Of a stretch of 64,000 bases of DNA, positions 52,183 through 60,368 are shown piece after piece; within the stretch, counting starts at the first letter, position 1, and every line of letters starts with the position of its first letter. Source of the stretch: Mucilaginibacter sp. dw_454 (lineage in GTDB: Bacteria > Bacteroidota > Bacteroidia > Sphingobacteriales > Sphingobacteriaceae); assembly GCF_018449775.1 (NCBI RefSeq), contig NZ_JAAVVB010000001.1:310001-374000 (forward strand), in the 5' to 3' direction. The notes under the pieces are model-generated. The model did not search any database, was not told where the DNA came from, and saw only the letters and a list, made by a program, of their open reading frames with translations. The position numbers were made by a program, and so were the translations under genes.

Positions 52183-52220
52183 AAAAACCCTGTGCCAATA
52201 TGTTCAGCACAGGGTTTTTT
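52183..52220. terminator. Bidirectional terminator
   Basis: AAAAACCCTGTGC pairs with GCACAGGGTTTTTT around CAATATGTTCA. It could end the leftward DUF2795 transcript before the small membrane gene. Confidence 0.85.
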
Positions 52221-52238
52221 ATGTCAATTTATGGACGA

Positions 52239-52460
52239 TTAGTACTCGTCTTCGTTAAAAAAGAAGTCATCTTTTGTAGGGTAATCAGGCCATATTTCTT
52301 CAATATTCTCATATGGCTCGCCATCATCCTCTAATGCTTGCAGGTTTTCAATCACCTCAACAGGTGCGCCAGAGCGTATAGCGTAATCAATTAATTCGTC
52401 TTTAGTGGCAGGCCATGGTGCATCCTCCAGGTGAGATGCTAATTCAAGTGTCCAGTACAT
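52239..52460 (-). CDS. DUF2795 domain protein
   Basis: A 73-residue acidic protein. WTLELASHLEDAPWPATKDELIDYAIRSG is the DUF2795 signature (a short helical domain with WPATK), and the tail is highly acidic (EDDGEPYENIEEIWPDYP). The function is unknown. It is monocistronic, with a clear promoter 48 bases upstream and a terminator after the stop. Confidence 0.85.
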   Translation of the reverse strand: MYWTLELASHLEDAPWPATKDELIDYAIRSGAPVEVIENLQALEDDGEPYENIEEIWPDYPTKDDFFFNEDEY

Positions 52461-52507
52461 ATTTTTATCTGATAATGTTAGTTAATTTTTAAAGCTGTCA
52501 ATTTTGG

Positions 52508-52535
52508 CAAAAGTATAATATTTTTAGTTTGATTA
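52508..52535 (-). promoter_or_regulatory. Promoter of the DUF2795 gene
   Basis: Minus strand TACTTTTG at 52515-52508, an exact -7 match, with TTG about 21 bases upstream (near 52537). Leader of about 41 bases to the ATG at 52460. Confidence 0.6.
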
Positions 52536-52548
52536 TCAATATATTTTT

Positions 52549-53106
52549 TTAATTTTTTTTAAGTCTTGGTATCCATTGATTTTCAGGTATTTGATTGTCG
52601 TTTGCCAGCTTGCGGGCCAGGGTAAACAGGTAGTCGCTCAATCTATTTAAGTAAATAATCACCTTTTCTTCCACCTCGCTCTCGTTGGCCAGGTGTACAG
52701 TAAGCCGCTCGGCACGCCGGCAAACACAACGGGCTATGTGGCAATAAGATATTGTAGTGCTGCCGCCCGGCAAAATAAAATGCTTAAGTTCTGGCAGTTG
52801 GGTGTTTATTTGATCCATTTCCTTTTCCAGCGTCTCAATATCTTCCGTATACAGGTCGGGTATCACCATCCTTGATTTTTCAGGATCGGCTGCCAGCGAC
52901 GAACCTATGGTGAACAATCGATCCTGTATCTCCTTCAAAAATTCTTTGTCATGCGTGGTAATATCCTGGTCGCGTATCAGGCCTATGTAACTGTTCAGCT
53001 CATCAACCGTGCCGTAGCTTTCAATACGCAGGTGATGCTTGGGTACACGCGTGCCGCCTATTAATGAGGTAAAACCTTTATCGCCTGTTTTGGTATATAT
53101 CTTCAT
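52549..53106 (-). CDS. Cob(I)yrinic acid a,c-diamide adenosyltransferase, PduO type
   Basis: A 185-residue corrinoid adenosyltransferase, which moves the adenosyl group of ATP to cob(I)alamin to make the cofactor of methylmalonyl-CoA mutase and others. Features are MKIYTKTGDKGFTSLIGGTRVPK (ATP site), GTVDELNSYIGLIRD, and the C-terminal RCVCRRAERLTVHLA with the conserved Arg residues, followed by YLNRLSDYLFTLAR. No other cobalamin gene is adjacent. It ends in a lysine-rich tail. Confidence 0.92.
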   Translation of the reverse strand: MKIYTKTGDKGFTSLIGGTRVPKHHLRIESYGTVDELNSYIGLIRDQDITTHDKEFLKEIQDRLFTIGSSLAADPEKSRMVIPDLYTEDIETLEKEMDQINTQLPELKHFILPGGSTTISYCHIARCVCRRAERLTVHLANESEVEEKVIIYLNRLSDYLFTLARKLANDNQIPENQWIPRLKKN

Positions 53107-53231
53107 ATAATGCGTTGAAGCAATTTATAAATATTGATGTAAACAATTATAATAATTACGCATTAATTTATGGGTTGGGCTAAACTAGCCTTTATATTTA
53201 CAGTCGGTTAACATATACCAAAAAACATATC

Positions 53232-54215
53232 GTGAAAAACATCATCCCCTCAACCAAATTTATAATACTAGCCGCTTTTGCCATTGTGTTAGTTAGTGTA
53301 AGCTGTGGTAATACCACCGCACCTGCAACTACAACCAATACCCCGGTTGTGTTTAACTTAATTACAGAAAAACAGTTCGATGAGTTGTTTCCGCAACGCG
53401 ATAAATTTTATACTTACCCGGCTTTTATCAAGGCCATCAAAGAGTTAGGCCTGATCAAGATGAAAATTACCCGCCGCGCGGTGTCGGTTTATCAATTTGT
53501 GCGTACCGATAGGTCAACCGGTAAAACTACCACCATACGCCAGGATGTAGACTGGAACGAAGCCTGGGCCAAAGTAAAACCAGATAGCACCTATTATATT
53601 GATTACGGTTTGTTCTGTACCGCGAGCGACCCGCTGACCAATAAAAAAGAACTGGCAGCCTTCTTCGCCAATATAGCGCACGAAACCCGCCATGGTATGA
53701 ACGGCAGTTATACAGACGGACTGATGCTTACCCACGAGGACAATACATCATTAGATTATTTTGGCGATAGCGATGAATATCCCCCGGTAAAAGGAAAAAA
53801 ATATTACGGCCGCGGGCCAATGCAGTTAAGCTTTAACGGAAACTACGGGTACGCGTCCGACTGTATTTTTGGCGATCATCAGATCTTGCTTAACAACCCC
53901 GACTTGATCACCCAGGACCCGGTAGTTGCTTTTAAAGCCGCCATCTATTTCTGGATGACACCGCAAACCCACAAGCCATCAGCCCACGACGTAATGATAG
54001 GCAAGTGGCAACCCAACACCGCCGACAAAGCCGCAGGCCGCGCGCCAGGTTTTGGTATGGTGATTAACATTATTAACGGTGCCTTAGAGTGTAATCTGGG
54101 CGAGAATAATGTAGGTATGGTAGATCGGATTGGTTTTTACCAGCACTTTTTAAGTAAGTTGGGGATAAGTGATGCTAATTGTGTTTGCTCTTGTGGTAAA
54201 ATGCAGCATTATTAA
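53232..54215 (+). CDS. Glycoside hydrolase family 19 lipoprotein (chitinase-like)
   Basis: A 327-residue exported enzyme. The signal peptide ends in the lipobox LVSVSCGN (Cys25). GH19 motifs: [17 protein letters not shown] (catalytic Glu in HET), [19 protein letters not shown], and [18 protein letters not shown] with the second acidic and Trp region, then [16 protein letters not shown]. It may cleave chitin or peptidoglycan-like polymers outside the cell; which one is not shown. It starts at GTG 53232, the only start that opens the signal peptide. Confidence 0.92.
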   Translation: MKNIIPSTKFIILAAFAIVLVSVSCGNTTAPATTTNTPVVFNLITEKQFDELFPQRDKFYTYPAFIKAIKELGLIKMKITRRAVSVYQFVRTDRSTGKTTTIRQDVDWNEAWAKVKPDSTYYIDYGLFCTASDPLTNKKELAAFFANIAHETRHGMNGSYTDGLMLTHEDNTSLDYFGDSDEYPPVKGKKYYGRGPMQLSFNGNYGYASDCIFGDHQILLNNPDLITQDPVVAFKAAIYFWMTPQTHKPSAHDVMIGKWQPNTADKAAGRAPGFGMVINIINGALECNLGENNVGMVDRIGFYQHFLSKLGISDANCVCSCGKMQHY

Positions 54216-54226
54216 TCGCAATTTTG

Positions 54227-54307
54227 TCATTGCGAGGAGGAACGACGAAGCAATCGCACGCGTTCCGGCTTTTCTCCTTGCGATTGCCGCGCTACGCTCG
54301 CAATGAC
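54227..54307. repeat. CATTGCGAG palindromic repeat
   Basis: GTCATTGCGAGGAGGAACGA at the left pairs with its complement region ending CGCTCGCAATGAC, with an inner GCAATCGCA/TGCGATTGC stem. It fills the gap after the GH19 gene. Confidence 0.8.
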
Positions 54308-54374
54308 AATAAAGTGAGGTGTTTCCAAATCCTCAAAAAGATTTTCTACTTTAGCAAAAACCACTCTTCACCTT

Positions 54375-55001
54375 ATGGAAAATTATGCTTTTGATACAGA
54401 AGGCCTTAGTCAGGATGCTATAAACCGTTTTAGCGAAACCTATCAGAAACTACGCGAAGAATTTAATGTAATGCCTACGGGACATATTGATTTCGATTTG
54501 CACCAGTTTAAGGCTTTCAGAAATTGTGCCGACGTTAACCTGCGCGGATCATACGTAATCAAGCGCGATTGCGGCGATTCCTACATCCTGTTTTTACAGG
54601 TAAACTATAAAATAGGCAATAAGCATATAACGCATCACTCAGAAGCGCAGGTTTGGGGCCTTACCTATTTGAAGAATAATTTTGGCGGCGTAGTGATCCG
54701 CCGCGAAACGCTGACCGATAAACTACTTGAACTCATCCATCCGCATGAGCTGGATTTCGACGAGGACAAGCCTTTCAGCGATACATTCTACGTGGTTGTA
54801 AACGACCACGCCAAAGCCACCACTTGCATGACTCGTGATTTCCGCAACGCGGTAATGGATATCCGTGACAATGATTTCATGATTGAGATTGTTGACCATA
54901 CGTTGCTCATCGGTAATTATGATCCGATCGTTCCTGAAAAATCGCTGCATATTGCCGAGTTTGTGGAGCGTGTTGCCGAAGCTTGCTGGGGTGGGGTATG
55001 A
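54375..55001 (+). CDS. Unknown protein, first of a paralogous pair
   Basis: I do not recognise this 208-residue soluble protein. No signal peptide or membrane helix. Residues 70-190 show alternating strands: DSYILFLQVNYKIGNK, AQVWGLTYLKNNFGGVVI, then FSDTFYVVVNDHAKATT and EIVDHTLLIGNYDP, ending EKSLHIAEFVERVAEA. These last blocks are echoed in the next protein and resemble, faintly, DUF3137-type domains. A weak -7 box (TACTTTAG) precedes it. The stop overlaps the next start (ATGA), so the two are translated together. Confidence 0.6.
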   Translation: MENYAFDTEGLSQDAINRFSETYQKLREEFNVMPTGHIDFDLHQFKAFRNCADVNLRGSYVIKRDCGDSYILFLQVNYKIGNKHITHHSEAQVWGLTYLKNNFGGVVIRRETLTDKLLELIHPHELDFDEDKPFSDTFYVVVNDHAKATTCMTRDFRNAVMDIRDNDFMIEIVDHTLLIGNYDPIVPEKSLHIAEFVERVAEACWGGV

Positions 55002-55645
55002 AAAACATATTGCTGAATGGCTTACCGTTTGAGGTTGACGGTATTGATGTTGATGACCTACAAGTACTTGAGGAAACCTATCAAGCATTAAAAACAAAGT
55101 TCAATATTACTTTACAGGGCAATGTAAACCTGCATATTAACAAATTCGAGCTATTTAATAATAATCCCAAATCAAGCATAGGCGGCACGTTGATTCTTGA
55201 CGCGCCGACAAATAATTGTTATTTAACTTTTATTAAGACAGACTACGCGTTAAGTGCAGGCGGCCGGGGCGGCGCATCGCAAACTGCCAATTACAGCAAA
55301 TACCAGGTTTGGGGCGTTGTTAATTTAAGTAACGATTTTGGACGGGTGCTGATCAGAAAGAAAACCTTTGCCGATAAGATGATGGGCCTGTTTCAGTCCG
55401 TATCGCTCAAATTTACTGACGATCAGGAATTTAGCAGTAGGTTTTATGTGGTTGCTAATGATATTGCAAAGGCAGGTAAAGCGATGACGCCCGCTTTCAG
55501 AAAGGTAATATTACCGATGTTAAAAGACGACCAGGTAATTGAGATAGTGAACAACACGCTAATCATTGGCGATGGCGGTCCAATTAATCCCGAAAAATCA
55601 TTGCAAATAGCGGAGTTTGTGGAGAGGTTGGCCGCAGTGGCGTAA
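54998..55645 (+). CDS. Unknown protein, second of a paralogous pair
   Basis: A 215-residue paralogue of the preceding gene. Shared blocks in order: KYQVWGVVNLSNDFGRVLIR, FSSRFYVVANDIAKAGKAMT, FRKVILPMLKDDQVIEIVNN, and PEKSLQIAEFVERLA. The N-terminal half differs more, and an RGGAS insert occurs near residue 87. The start ATG at 54998 overlaps the upstream TGA (4-base ATGA), so the pair should be made in a fixed ratio, perhaps as a heterodimer. No function is known. Confidence 0.6.
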   Translation: MKNILLNGLPFEVDGIDVDDLQVLEETYQALKTKFNITLQGNVNLHINKFELFNNNPKSSIGGTLILDAPTNNCYLTFIKTDYALSAGGRGGASQTANYSKYQVWGVVNLSNDFGRVLIRKKTFADKMMGLFQSVSLKFTDDQEFSSRFYVVANDIAKAGKAMTPAFRKVILPMLKDDQVIEIVNNTLIIGDGGPINPEKSLQIAEFVERLAAVA

Positions 55646-55664
55646 TAAAATTAAACAATACATC

Positions 55665-55743
55665 ATCATGAGCGCAGCGTGACGATCGCAAGGAGAATAG
55701 TTTGAACGCGTGCGATTGCTTCGTCGTTCCTCCTCGCAATGAC
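55665..55743. repeat. CATTGCGAG-type repeat, degenerate left arm
   Basis: Left side TCATGAGCGCAGCGTGACGA is a worn arm; the right side is a good one, ending CTCCTCGCAATGAC. The inner ATCGCAAGGAG/GCGATTGC words match the copy at 28933. Confidence 0.65.
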
Positions 55744-55756
55744 AAAATAGGATCGC

Positions 55757-56476
55757 CTACACTATCCCGCTTCTATCTACAATCTGCACATTAGTATTAA
55801 TGTAATCGCGCTCAATTAAACCGTCGCGCATGCGGACGATGCGGTGGGCATGCATGGCGATGTCTTCCTCGTGAGTAACTAATATAATCGTGTTGCCTTT
55901 GGCGTGGATGTCTTCCACCAGGCTCATGATTTCTATTGATGTTTTGGTGTCCAGGTTACCCGTAGGTTCATCGGCCAGGATAATAGATGGATCGTTAATC
56001 AGCGCACGGGCCACGGCCACACGCTGGCGCTGCCCCCCCGATAGCTCGTTAGGGCGGTGATCGGTACGGTTACCCAGGCCTACATTCTCTAAAGCTTTAC
56101 GGGCGCGTGCCTTACGGTCGTCTTTGCTAATGCCGGCGTAGATAAGCGGCAGTGCCACATTATCTAAAGCAGTGTTACGGGGCAGTAAGTTAAAAGTCTG
56201 GAAAACAAAGCCGATCTCTGAGTTACGCACCTCGGCCAGCTCATTGTCGGTCATGTGGCTTACGTTTATGCCATTCAGGATGTACTCGCCTTTGGTCGGT
56301 GTATCCAGGCAACCTAATATGTTCATCAGGGTTGATTTACCCGAACCCGACGGACCCATCAGCGCCACAAATTCGCCCTTATTGATAGTCAGCGATACCG
56401 ATTTAAGCGCGTGAATTACTTCAGCACCAATCACATATTTGCGTCCGATATCTTTAAGGCTAATTAATGGCTCCAT
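55757..56476 (-). CDS. ABC transporter ATPase, MacB/LolD type
   Basis: A 239-residue ATPase that powers MacB/FtsX-type permeases. Walker A is [10 protein letters not shown]-loop [10 protein letters not shown], signature [15 protein letters not shown], Walker [12 protein letters not shown], switch His ILVTHE. The N-terminal [12 protein letters not shown] is normal. No permease gene is next to it; the pair at 35.4-40.2 kb are of a fitting class, but pairing is a guess. It is followed by a repeat and preceded by gatC across a repeat region. Confidence 0.93.
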   Translation of the reverse strand: MEPLISLKDIGRKYVIGAEVIHALKSVSLTINKGEFVALMGPSGSGKSTLMNILGCLDTPTKGEYILNGINVSHMTDNELAEVRNSEIGFVFQTFNLLPRNTALDNVALPLIYAGISKDDRKARARKALENVGLGNRTDHRPNELSGGQRQRVAVARALINDPSIILADEPTGNLDTKTSIEIMSLVEDIHAKGNTIILVTHEEDIAMHAHRIVRMRDGLIERDYINTNVQIVDRSGIV

Positions 56477-56518
56477 GCGTTTTTGTTGTTTGACGCGTAA
56501 TATGGGGGATTGTTACAG

Positions 56519-56613
56519 ATAGTTCATGGTTAATGGGTCATAGATCATAGTATGGGAATGCCATTAACATTCAAAATATCCATGAACTATCAATTATGAT
56601 CCATCAACTATCC
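56519..56613. repeat. Inverted ATAGTTCATGG repeat
   Basis: ATAGTTCATGG (about 56519) and CCATGAACTAT (about 56580) are inverted, with further AATTATGATCCAT/GGGTCATAGATC words. The same core is found at 58672-58760. Confidence 0.55.
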
Positions 56614-56895
56614 AATCACCTTGGCAACAAAGATGTACTTATCATCGTGCTTTGGTGCGTTCTTTAGGGCTTCTTCTATAGTGATGTCTTGCTTCACCAC
56701 ATCTTCGCGGAACACGTTGATCTCTTTAGACAGGTATACCAGCGGTTCAACACCGGCAGTGTCAATCTCGTTTAGCTTGGCCATAAAATCAAGGATCTTG
56801 TTCATATCGCCAATCATTTCCTGCTTTTCGGTTTCGGCAAGCTCCAGGCGGGCAAGGTGGGCTATCTTATCTACGGTTTCGCTGTCAATATTCAT
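56608..56895 (-). CDS. gatC: Asp-tRNA(Asn)/Glu-tRNA(Gln) amidotransferase subunit C
   Basis: GatC is the small stabilising subunit of the GatCAB amidotransferase that converts mischarged Glu-tRNA(Gln) or Asp-tRNA(Asn). The 95-residue protein has VDKIAHLARLELAETEKQEM at the N-terminus, LNEIDTAGVEPLVYLS, and REDVVKQDITIEEALKNAP with the ending DDKYIFVAKVI, all standard. It overlaps nothing but is 2 bases from plsC, in the same direction. GatA and GatB are not in the window. Confidence 0.93.
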   Translation of the reverse strand: MNIDSETVDKIAHLARLELAETEKQEMIGDMNKILDFMAKLNEIDTAGVEPLVYLSKEINVFREDVVKQDITIEEALKNAPKHDDKYIFVAKVIG

Positions 56896-56897
56896 GC

Positions 56898-57626
56898 TTA
56901 TACTAATTTATTTTGGATGATATTATGCACGCGGTCGCGCAGTGCATCGGCATCATCAACCGTTAAACCAGCCGTTTCTATAGGCTTATGGACAAATATA
57001 TGGCAAATTCCCGGTTTACTGCCATGGTCAAGGCCTGTATCCCACAAAACTTTCCAGGTATTGGCAGACGATACAGGGATGATGGGCACTTTCATCTCAA
57101 TAGCCATACGGAAGGGGCCGTTCTTGAAATCATGTAGCTGAGGCGGGTATTGATCAGGGATACGGCCTTCCGGAAATATAATTACCGAAGTACCGGCCGC
57201 CAGTGCCTCAGATGCTTTCTTAAAAGCCCGATAGGATGACATCTTGCTTTCGCGATTTACCGGGATATCCACCGTTTTAAAAAACAGGCGGGTCACAAAG
57301 TTATTCAGCAGATCATCTTTACCCATAAAGCAATGGTTGTTATTGCGGATAAGGATAGTCATGGCCGTAATGTCCAAATTAGATGTATGGTTGGGGCAAA
57401 CAATATAGGTTCTGTTCCAGTCGATAGGCTCCTCGTACTCAAAACCGTAAAAAATGCCAACCAGCAATGAACTTGCGAACCCCCAGGTGCGCCTGATGGC
57501 GTTCATGTACTTATAATAACGACTATTACGCGATAAAATATATAAAAACGGGAAAGCTACTGCATAGGTTAAAGCTACCGAGGCTATGTATAAATAGCAG
57601 TGTAGTTTCCTCAATATTATTTTCAT
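56898..57626 (-). CDS. plsC: 1-acyl-sn-glycerol-3-phosphate acyltransferase
   Basis: PlsC adds the second acyl chain to lysophosphatidic acid in phospholipid synthesis. The 242-residue protein has an N-terminal membrane helix (LYIASVALTYAVAFPFLYI), the catalytic motif CPNHTSNLDI (HX4D), MGKDDLLNNFVTRLFF, the glycerophosphate motif IIFPEGRIPDQ and VPIIPVSSANTW. The ATG at 57626 is just downstream of an exact -7 box (TATTTTTG), so the mRNA is probably leaderless. The promoter is divergent from trpS. gatC follows 2 bases after. Confidence 0.9.
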   Translation of the reverse strand: MKIILRKLHCYLYIASVALTYAVAFPFLYILSRNSRYYKYMNAIRRTWGFASSLLVGIFYGFEYEEPIDWNRTYIVCPNHTSNLDITAMTILIRNNNHCFMGKDDLLNNFVTRLFFKTVDIPVNRESKMSSYRAFKKASEALAAGTSVIIFPEGRIPDQYPPQLHDFKNGPFRMAIEMKVPIIPVSSANTWKVLWDTGLDHGSKPGICHIFVHKPIETAGLTVDDADALRDRVHNIIQNKLV

Positions 57627-57632
57627 CGTCCT

Positions 57633-57640
57633 CAAAAATA
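57633..57640 (-). promoter_or_regulatory. -7 box of plsC (leaderless)
   Basis: Minus strand TATTTTTG, exact match. Only 6 bases separate it from the ATG at 57626, so transcription would start at or beside the start codon. Confidence 0.6.
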
Positions 57641-57651
57641 TAAAAAATACT

Positions 57652-57659
57652 TACTTTCG
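57652..57659 (+). promoter_or_regulatory. -7 box of trpS (leaderless)
   Basis: TACTTTCG, one mismatch to TAnnTTTG, with 5 bases to the ATG at 57665. The plsC box faces away 11 bases to the left, so the two promoters are back to back in a 38-base gap. Confidence 0.55.
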
Positions 57660-57664
57660 CCGCT

Positions 57665-58660
57665 ATGGAAACTGTTGTTAGCGGAATAAGATCAACCGGA
57701 AATTTGCACCTGGGTAACTACTATGGTGCTATACAGAATTTTGTAAAAATGCAGCATGAATATAACTGCTTTTTTTTTATTGCCGATCTGCATTCGCTTA
57801 CCACACACCCAACGCCGGATAACCTGCACAGTAACGTAAAAAGCGTATTGGTAGAGTACCTGGCTGCAGGTATTGATCCGGATAAAGCCACTATCTACGT
57901 GCAATCAGATGTCCCTGAAGTTGCCGAACTTTACCTTTATTTGAACATGAATGCCTACCTGGGTGAGTTGGAACGGAGTACCTCATTTAAAGACAAGGTT
58001 CGTGCGCATCCAGATAACGTGAATGCCGGTTTGTTAACCTATCCGGTGTTAATGGCTGCCGATATTTTGATTCATCGTGCTACTAAAGTGCCTGTAGGTA
58101 AAGATCAGGAGCAACACCTGGAAATGGCCCGCACCTTTGGCAATCGGTTTAATCGTTTATACAACCATGAATATTTCCCGGAGCCATATGCCTTTAACTT
58201 TAGCGCCAACCTGGTAAAGATTCCGGGATTGGATGGTAAGGGTAAAATGGGTAAATCGGAAGGAGAGGGCAATGCTATTTTCCTTTCGGACACGCCCGAG
58301 GCTATCCGCAAGAAAGTGATGCGTGCCGTTACCGACAGTGGCCCAACTACAGAAAATCAACAGAAACCTGACGAAATTCAAAATCTTTTCGACCTGATGA
58401 GGGTGGTTTCAACACCCGATACCATTGCGCATTTTGATAACCTGTACAACACCATGCAGATCCGTTACGGCGACCTTAAAAAGCAGTTGGCCGAAGATAT
58501 GATCATTGCCACTGCGCCAATCCGTGAGCGGATTAATGATATTGCCGGTGATGCTGCTTATCTAAGCAAAGTAGCCCGTCATGGTGCCGAAAAATCTCGC
58601 GAAAGCGCTTCGAAAACTATCCGTGAGGTGAGAGAGATCATTGGGTTTAGGAATTTTTAA
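57665..58660 (+). CDS. trpS: Tryptophanyl-tRNA synthetase
   Basis: TrpS charges tRNA(Trp). The 331-residue class I enzyme has the HIGH-like motif in SGIRSTGNLHLGNYYGA, FFIADLHSLTTHP, VLMAADILIHRATKVPVGKDQEQHLEM, and the KMSKS-like GKMGKSEGEGNAIFLSD. These are standard. The start is fixed by the invariant N-terminal VVSGIR block, which leaves no room for a downstream start, so the promoter position implies a leaderless mRNA. Confidence 0.95.
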   Translation: METVVSGIRSTGNLHLGNYYGAIQNFVKMQHEYNCFFFIADLHSLTTHPTPDNLHSNVKSVLVEYLAAGIDPDKATIYVQSDVPEVAELYLYLNMNAYLGELERSTSFKDKVRAHPDNVNAGLLTYPVLMAADILIHRATKVPVGKDQEQHLEMARTFGNRFNRLYNHEYFPEPYAFNFSANLVKIPGLDGKGKMGKSEGEGNAIFLSDTPEAIRKKVMRAVTDSGPTTENQQKPDEIQNLFDLMRVVSTPDTIAHFDNLYNTMQIRYGDLKKQLAEDMIIATAPIRERINDIAGDAAYLSKVARHGAEKSRESASKTIREVREIIGFRNF

Positions 58661-58671
58661 GTCAGATCATT

Positions 58672-58760
58672 GTTGATAGTTAATAGTTCATGGTGTATAT
58701 TAGTCGGAGTTCATTCTGGTGGTTGTATGCTAACAATAACACTATTAACTATGAACCATT
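58672..58760. repeat. Inverted ATAGTTAATAGT repeat
   Basis: ATAGTTAATAGTTCATGG on the left and ACTATTAACTATGAACCATT on the right share the core ATAGTTAATAGT in inverted order. It is related to the repeat at 56519. Nothing else is seen in the 120-base gap. Confidence 0.6.
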
Positions 58761-58780
58761 AGCCACGAACTAAGAAATAT

Positions 58781-59395
58781 ATGCACATAGCTATTGTTGG
58801 AAATATTGGAGCCGGTAAAACTACGCTTACAGAGCTGCTGGCCAAAAATTATGGTTGGGAACCATTATATGAAGCTGTTGATAACAACCCATACCTGGAA
58901 GATTTTTACAGCGACATGAAGCGTTGGAGCTTTAACCTGCAGATCTACTTTTTGAACAGCCGTTACCGCCAGATCATCGAGATTCAGAAAAGCGGGCGCA
59001 ATATTATACAGGATCGTACTATTTATGAGGATGCTTACATTTTTGCAGAAAACTTGCACGACATGGGCCTCATGACGAGTCGCGATTACGAAAACTATGA
59101 ATCTATTTTCGACAATATAACCGAATACATTAAACCGCCGGATTTGCTGGTATACCTGAAAGCATCTGTACCTACGTTGGTAAATAACATTCAACGCCGC
59201 GGCCGTGAGTATGAGATCGGTATCCGGATTGATTACCTGTCTAAGCTCAACGAGAAATACGACAAATGGATCAATAACTATAAACTGGGTAAGCTCTTAG
59301 TGCTGGATAAAGATAATCTGGACTTTGCCAATAACCCGGAAGATTTAGGTAATATCATCCAGGCGGTTGAAAGAGAGATAAACGGGTTGTTTTAA
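58781..59395 (+). CDS. Deoxynucleoside kinase
   Basis: A 204-residue salvage kinase that phosphorylates deoxynucleosides (deoxyadenosine/deoxyguanosine type). The P-loop is GNIGAGKTTLTELL, then LYEAVDNNPYLEDFY, SFNLQIYFLNSRYRQIIE, the DRS-like motif IIQDRTIYEDAYIFAENL, and VYLKASVPTLVNNIQRRGREYE (LID). Specificity is not certain from the motifs. It fits with thyA, folA and pyrG as nucleotide supply in the same window. A repeat lies on each side. Confidence 0.9.
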   Translation: MHIAIVGNIGAGKTTLTELLAKNYGWEPLYEAVDNNPYLEDFYSDMKRWSFNLQIYFLNSRYRQIIEIQKSGRNIIQDRTIYEDAYIFAENLHDMGLMTSRDYENYESIFDNITEYIKPPDLLVYLKASVPTLVNNIQRRGREYEIGIRIDYLSKLNEKYDKWINNYKLGKLLVLDKDNLDFANNPEDLGNIIQAVEREINGLF

Positions 59396-59398
59396 AGG

Positions 59399-59477
59399 GT
59401 TTTACGTGGGACGTTATACGTTTTACGTAGCCTTTCTGATTAATCCACTATTACGTATAACGTCAAACGTATAACAT
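59399..59477. repeat. ACGTTATACG / TTTTACGT repeat
   Basis: Left GTTTTACGTGGGACGTTATACG and right TTACGTATAACGTCAAACGT (split in halves) carry inverted ACGT-rich words, as also seen near 17292. It lies between the deoxynucleoside kinase gene and kdsB. Confidence 0.5.
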
Positions 59478-59484
59478 AATCAAC

Positions 59485-60213
59485 ATGCAAATCCTAGGTA
59501 TCATACCAGCACGTTATGCATCATCACGTTTTCCCGGTAAACCTTTGGTAGATATCGGGGGCAAGAGTATGATCCAACGGGTATATGAGCAGGCCAAAAA
59601 GTGCGATCATTTAACTGAAGTTATAGTTGCTACCGACGATGACCGTATTTTCGACCACGTAATGGCCTTTGGCGGAGTGGCCGTAATGACCAGCGCCGAC
59701 CACCAAAGCGGTACCGACCGTTGTGCCGAAGTTGCTGCGGCGCATCCCCAATATCATGTTGTAATTAATATACAGGGTGATGAGCCTTATATCGACCCCG
59801 AACAAATTACTAAACTGGCAACTTGCTTTAGTTCGGCCGACGTGCAGATTGCCACACTGGTAAAACGCATAAAAGACGAGCAGGAATTGCATAATCCCAA
59901 CACGCCGAAGGTTATTGTCACTAAATTAAGCGAGGCCGCTTATTTCTCACGCTCGGCCATACCGCATATCCGCAGCGAAGAGCCGCAAAATTGGCTGGAG
60001 TTTTATCCTTATTTCAAGCATATCGGCATTTATGGTTATCGGGCCGATGTTTTGCAGCAGATAACCCGTTTACCTATTTCCGGCCTTGAAAAAGCAGAGG
60101 CTTTGGAGCAGTTACGCTGGATTGAAAATGGTTATCGCATAAAAGTTGCTGAAACCGAGTTGGAAACCTATGCAGTGGATACGCCGGAGGATTTGTTAAA
60201 GTTGAAGTTTTAA
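59485..60213 (+). CDS. kdsB: 3-deoxy-manno-octulosonate cytidylyltransferase
   Basis: KdsB makes CMP-Kdo for the inner core of lipopolysaccharide. The 242-residue protein has IIPARYASSRFPGKPLVDIGG (CTP loop), YEQAKKCDHLTEVIVATDD, MTSADHQSGTDRCAEV, NIQGDEPYIDPEQI (metal Asp) and YFSRSAIPHIRSEE, then FKHIGIYGYRADVL and EALEQLRWIENGYRI. All are standard. CTP is the product of pyrG, located 1 kb away. Confidence 0.95.
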   Translation: MQILGIIPARYASSRFPGKPLVDIGGKSMIQRVYEQAKKCDHLTEVIVATDDDRIFDHVMAFGGVAVMTSADHQSGTDRCAEVAAAHPQYHVVINIQGDEPYIDPEQITKLATCFSSADVQIATLVKRIKDEQELHNPNTPKVIVTKLSEAAYFSRSAIPHIRSEEPQNWLEFYPYFKHIGIYGYRADVLQQITRLPISGLEKAEALEQLRWIENGYRIKVAETELETYAVDTPEDLLKLKF

Positions 60214-60222
60214 TTCGCAAGA

Positions 60223-60364
60223 TTTGGCTAAAGCCGGACTTTTGCTCCTGAAACCGTTGACTAAAGTCAACGGCAATGAATACCAAATCGCAAAAAGTAA
60301 TTCATTGCCGCCCCATTTATGGGACGGAACACTAAAATGAAGCTAATTGGCTTTAGCCCAAATA
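60223..60364. repeat. Nested palindrome, GGCTAAAGCC type
   Basis: Outer arms TTTGGCTAAAGCC (60223) and GGCTTTAGCCCAAA (60350-60363); inner GTTGACTAAAGTCAAC palindrome. It lies between convergent kdsB and the unknown secreted gene and could terminate both. Confidence 0.7.
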
Positions 60365-60368
60365 AGAC

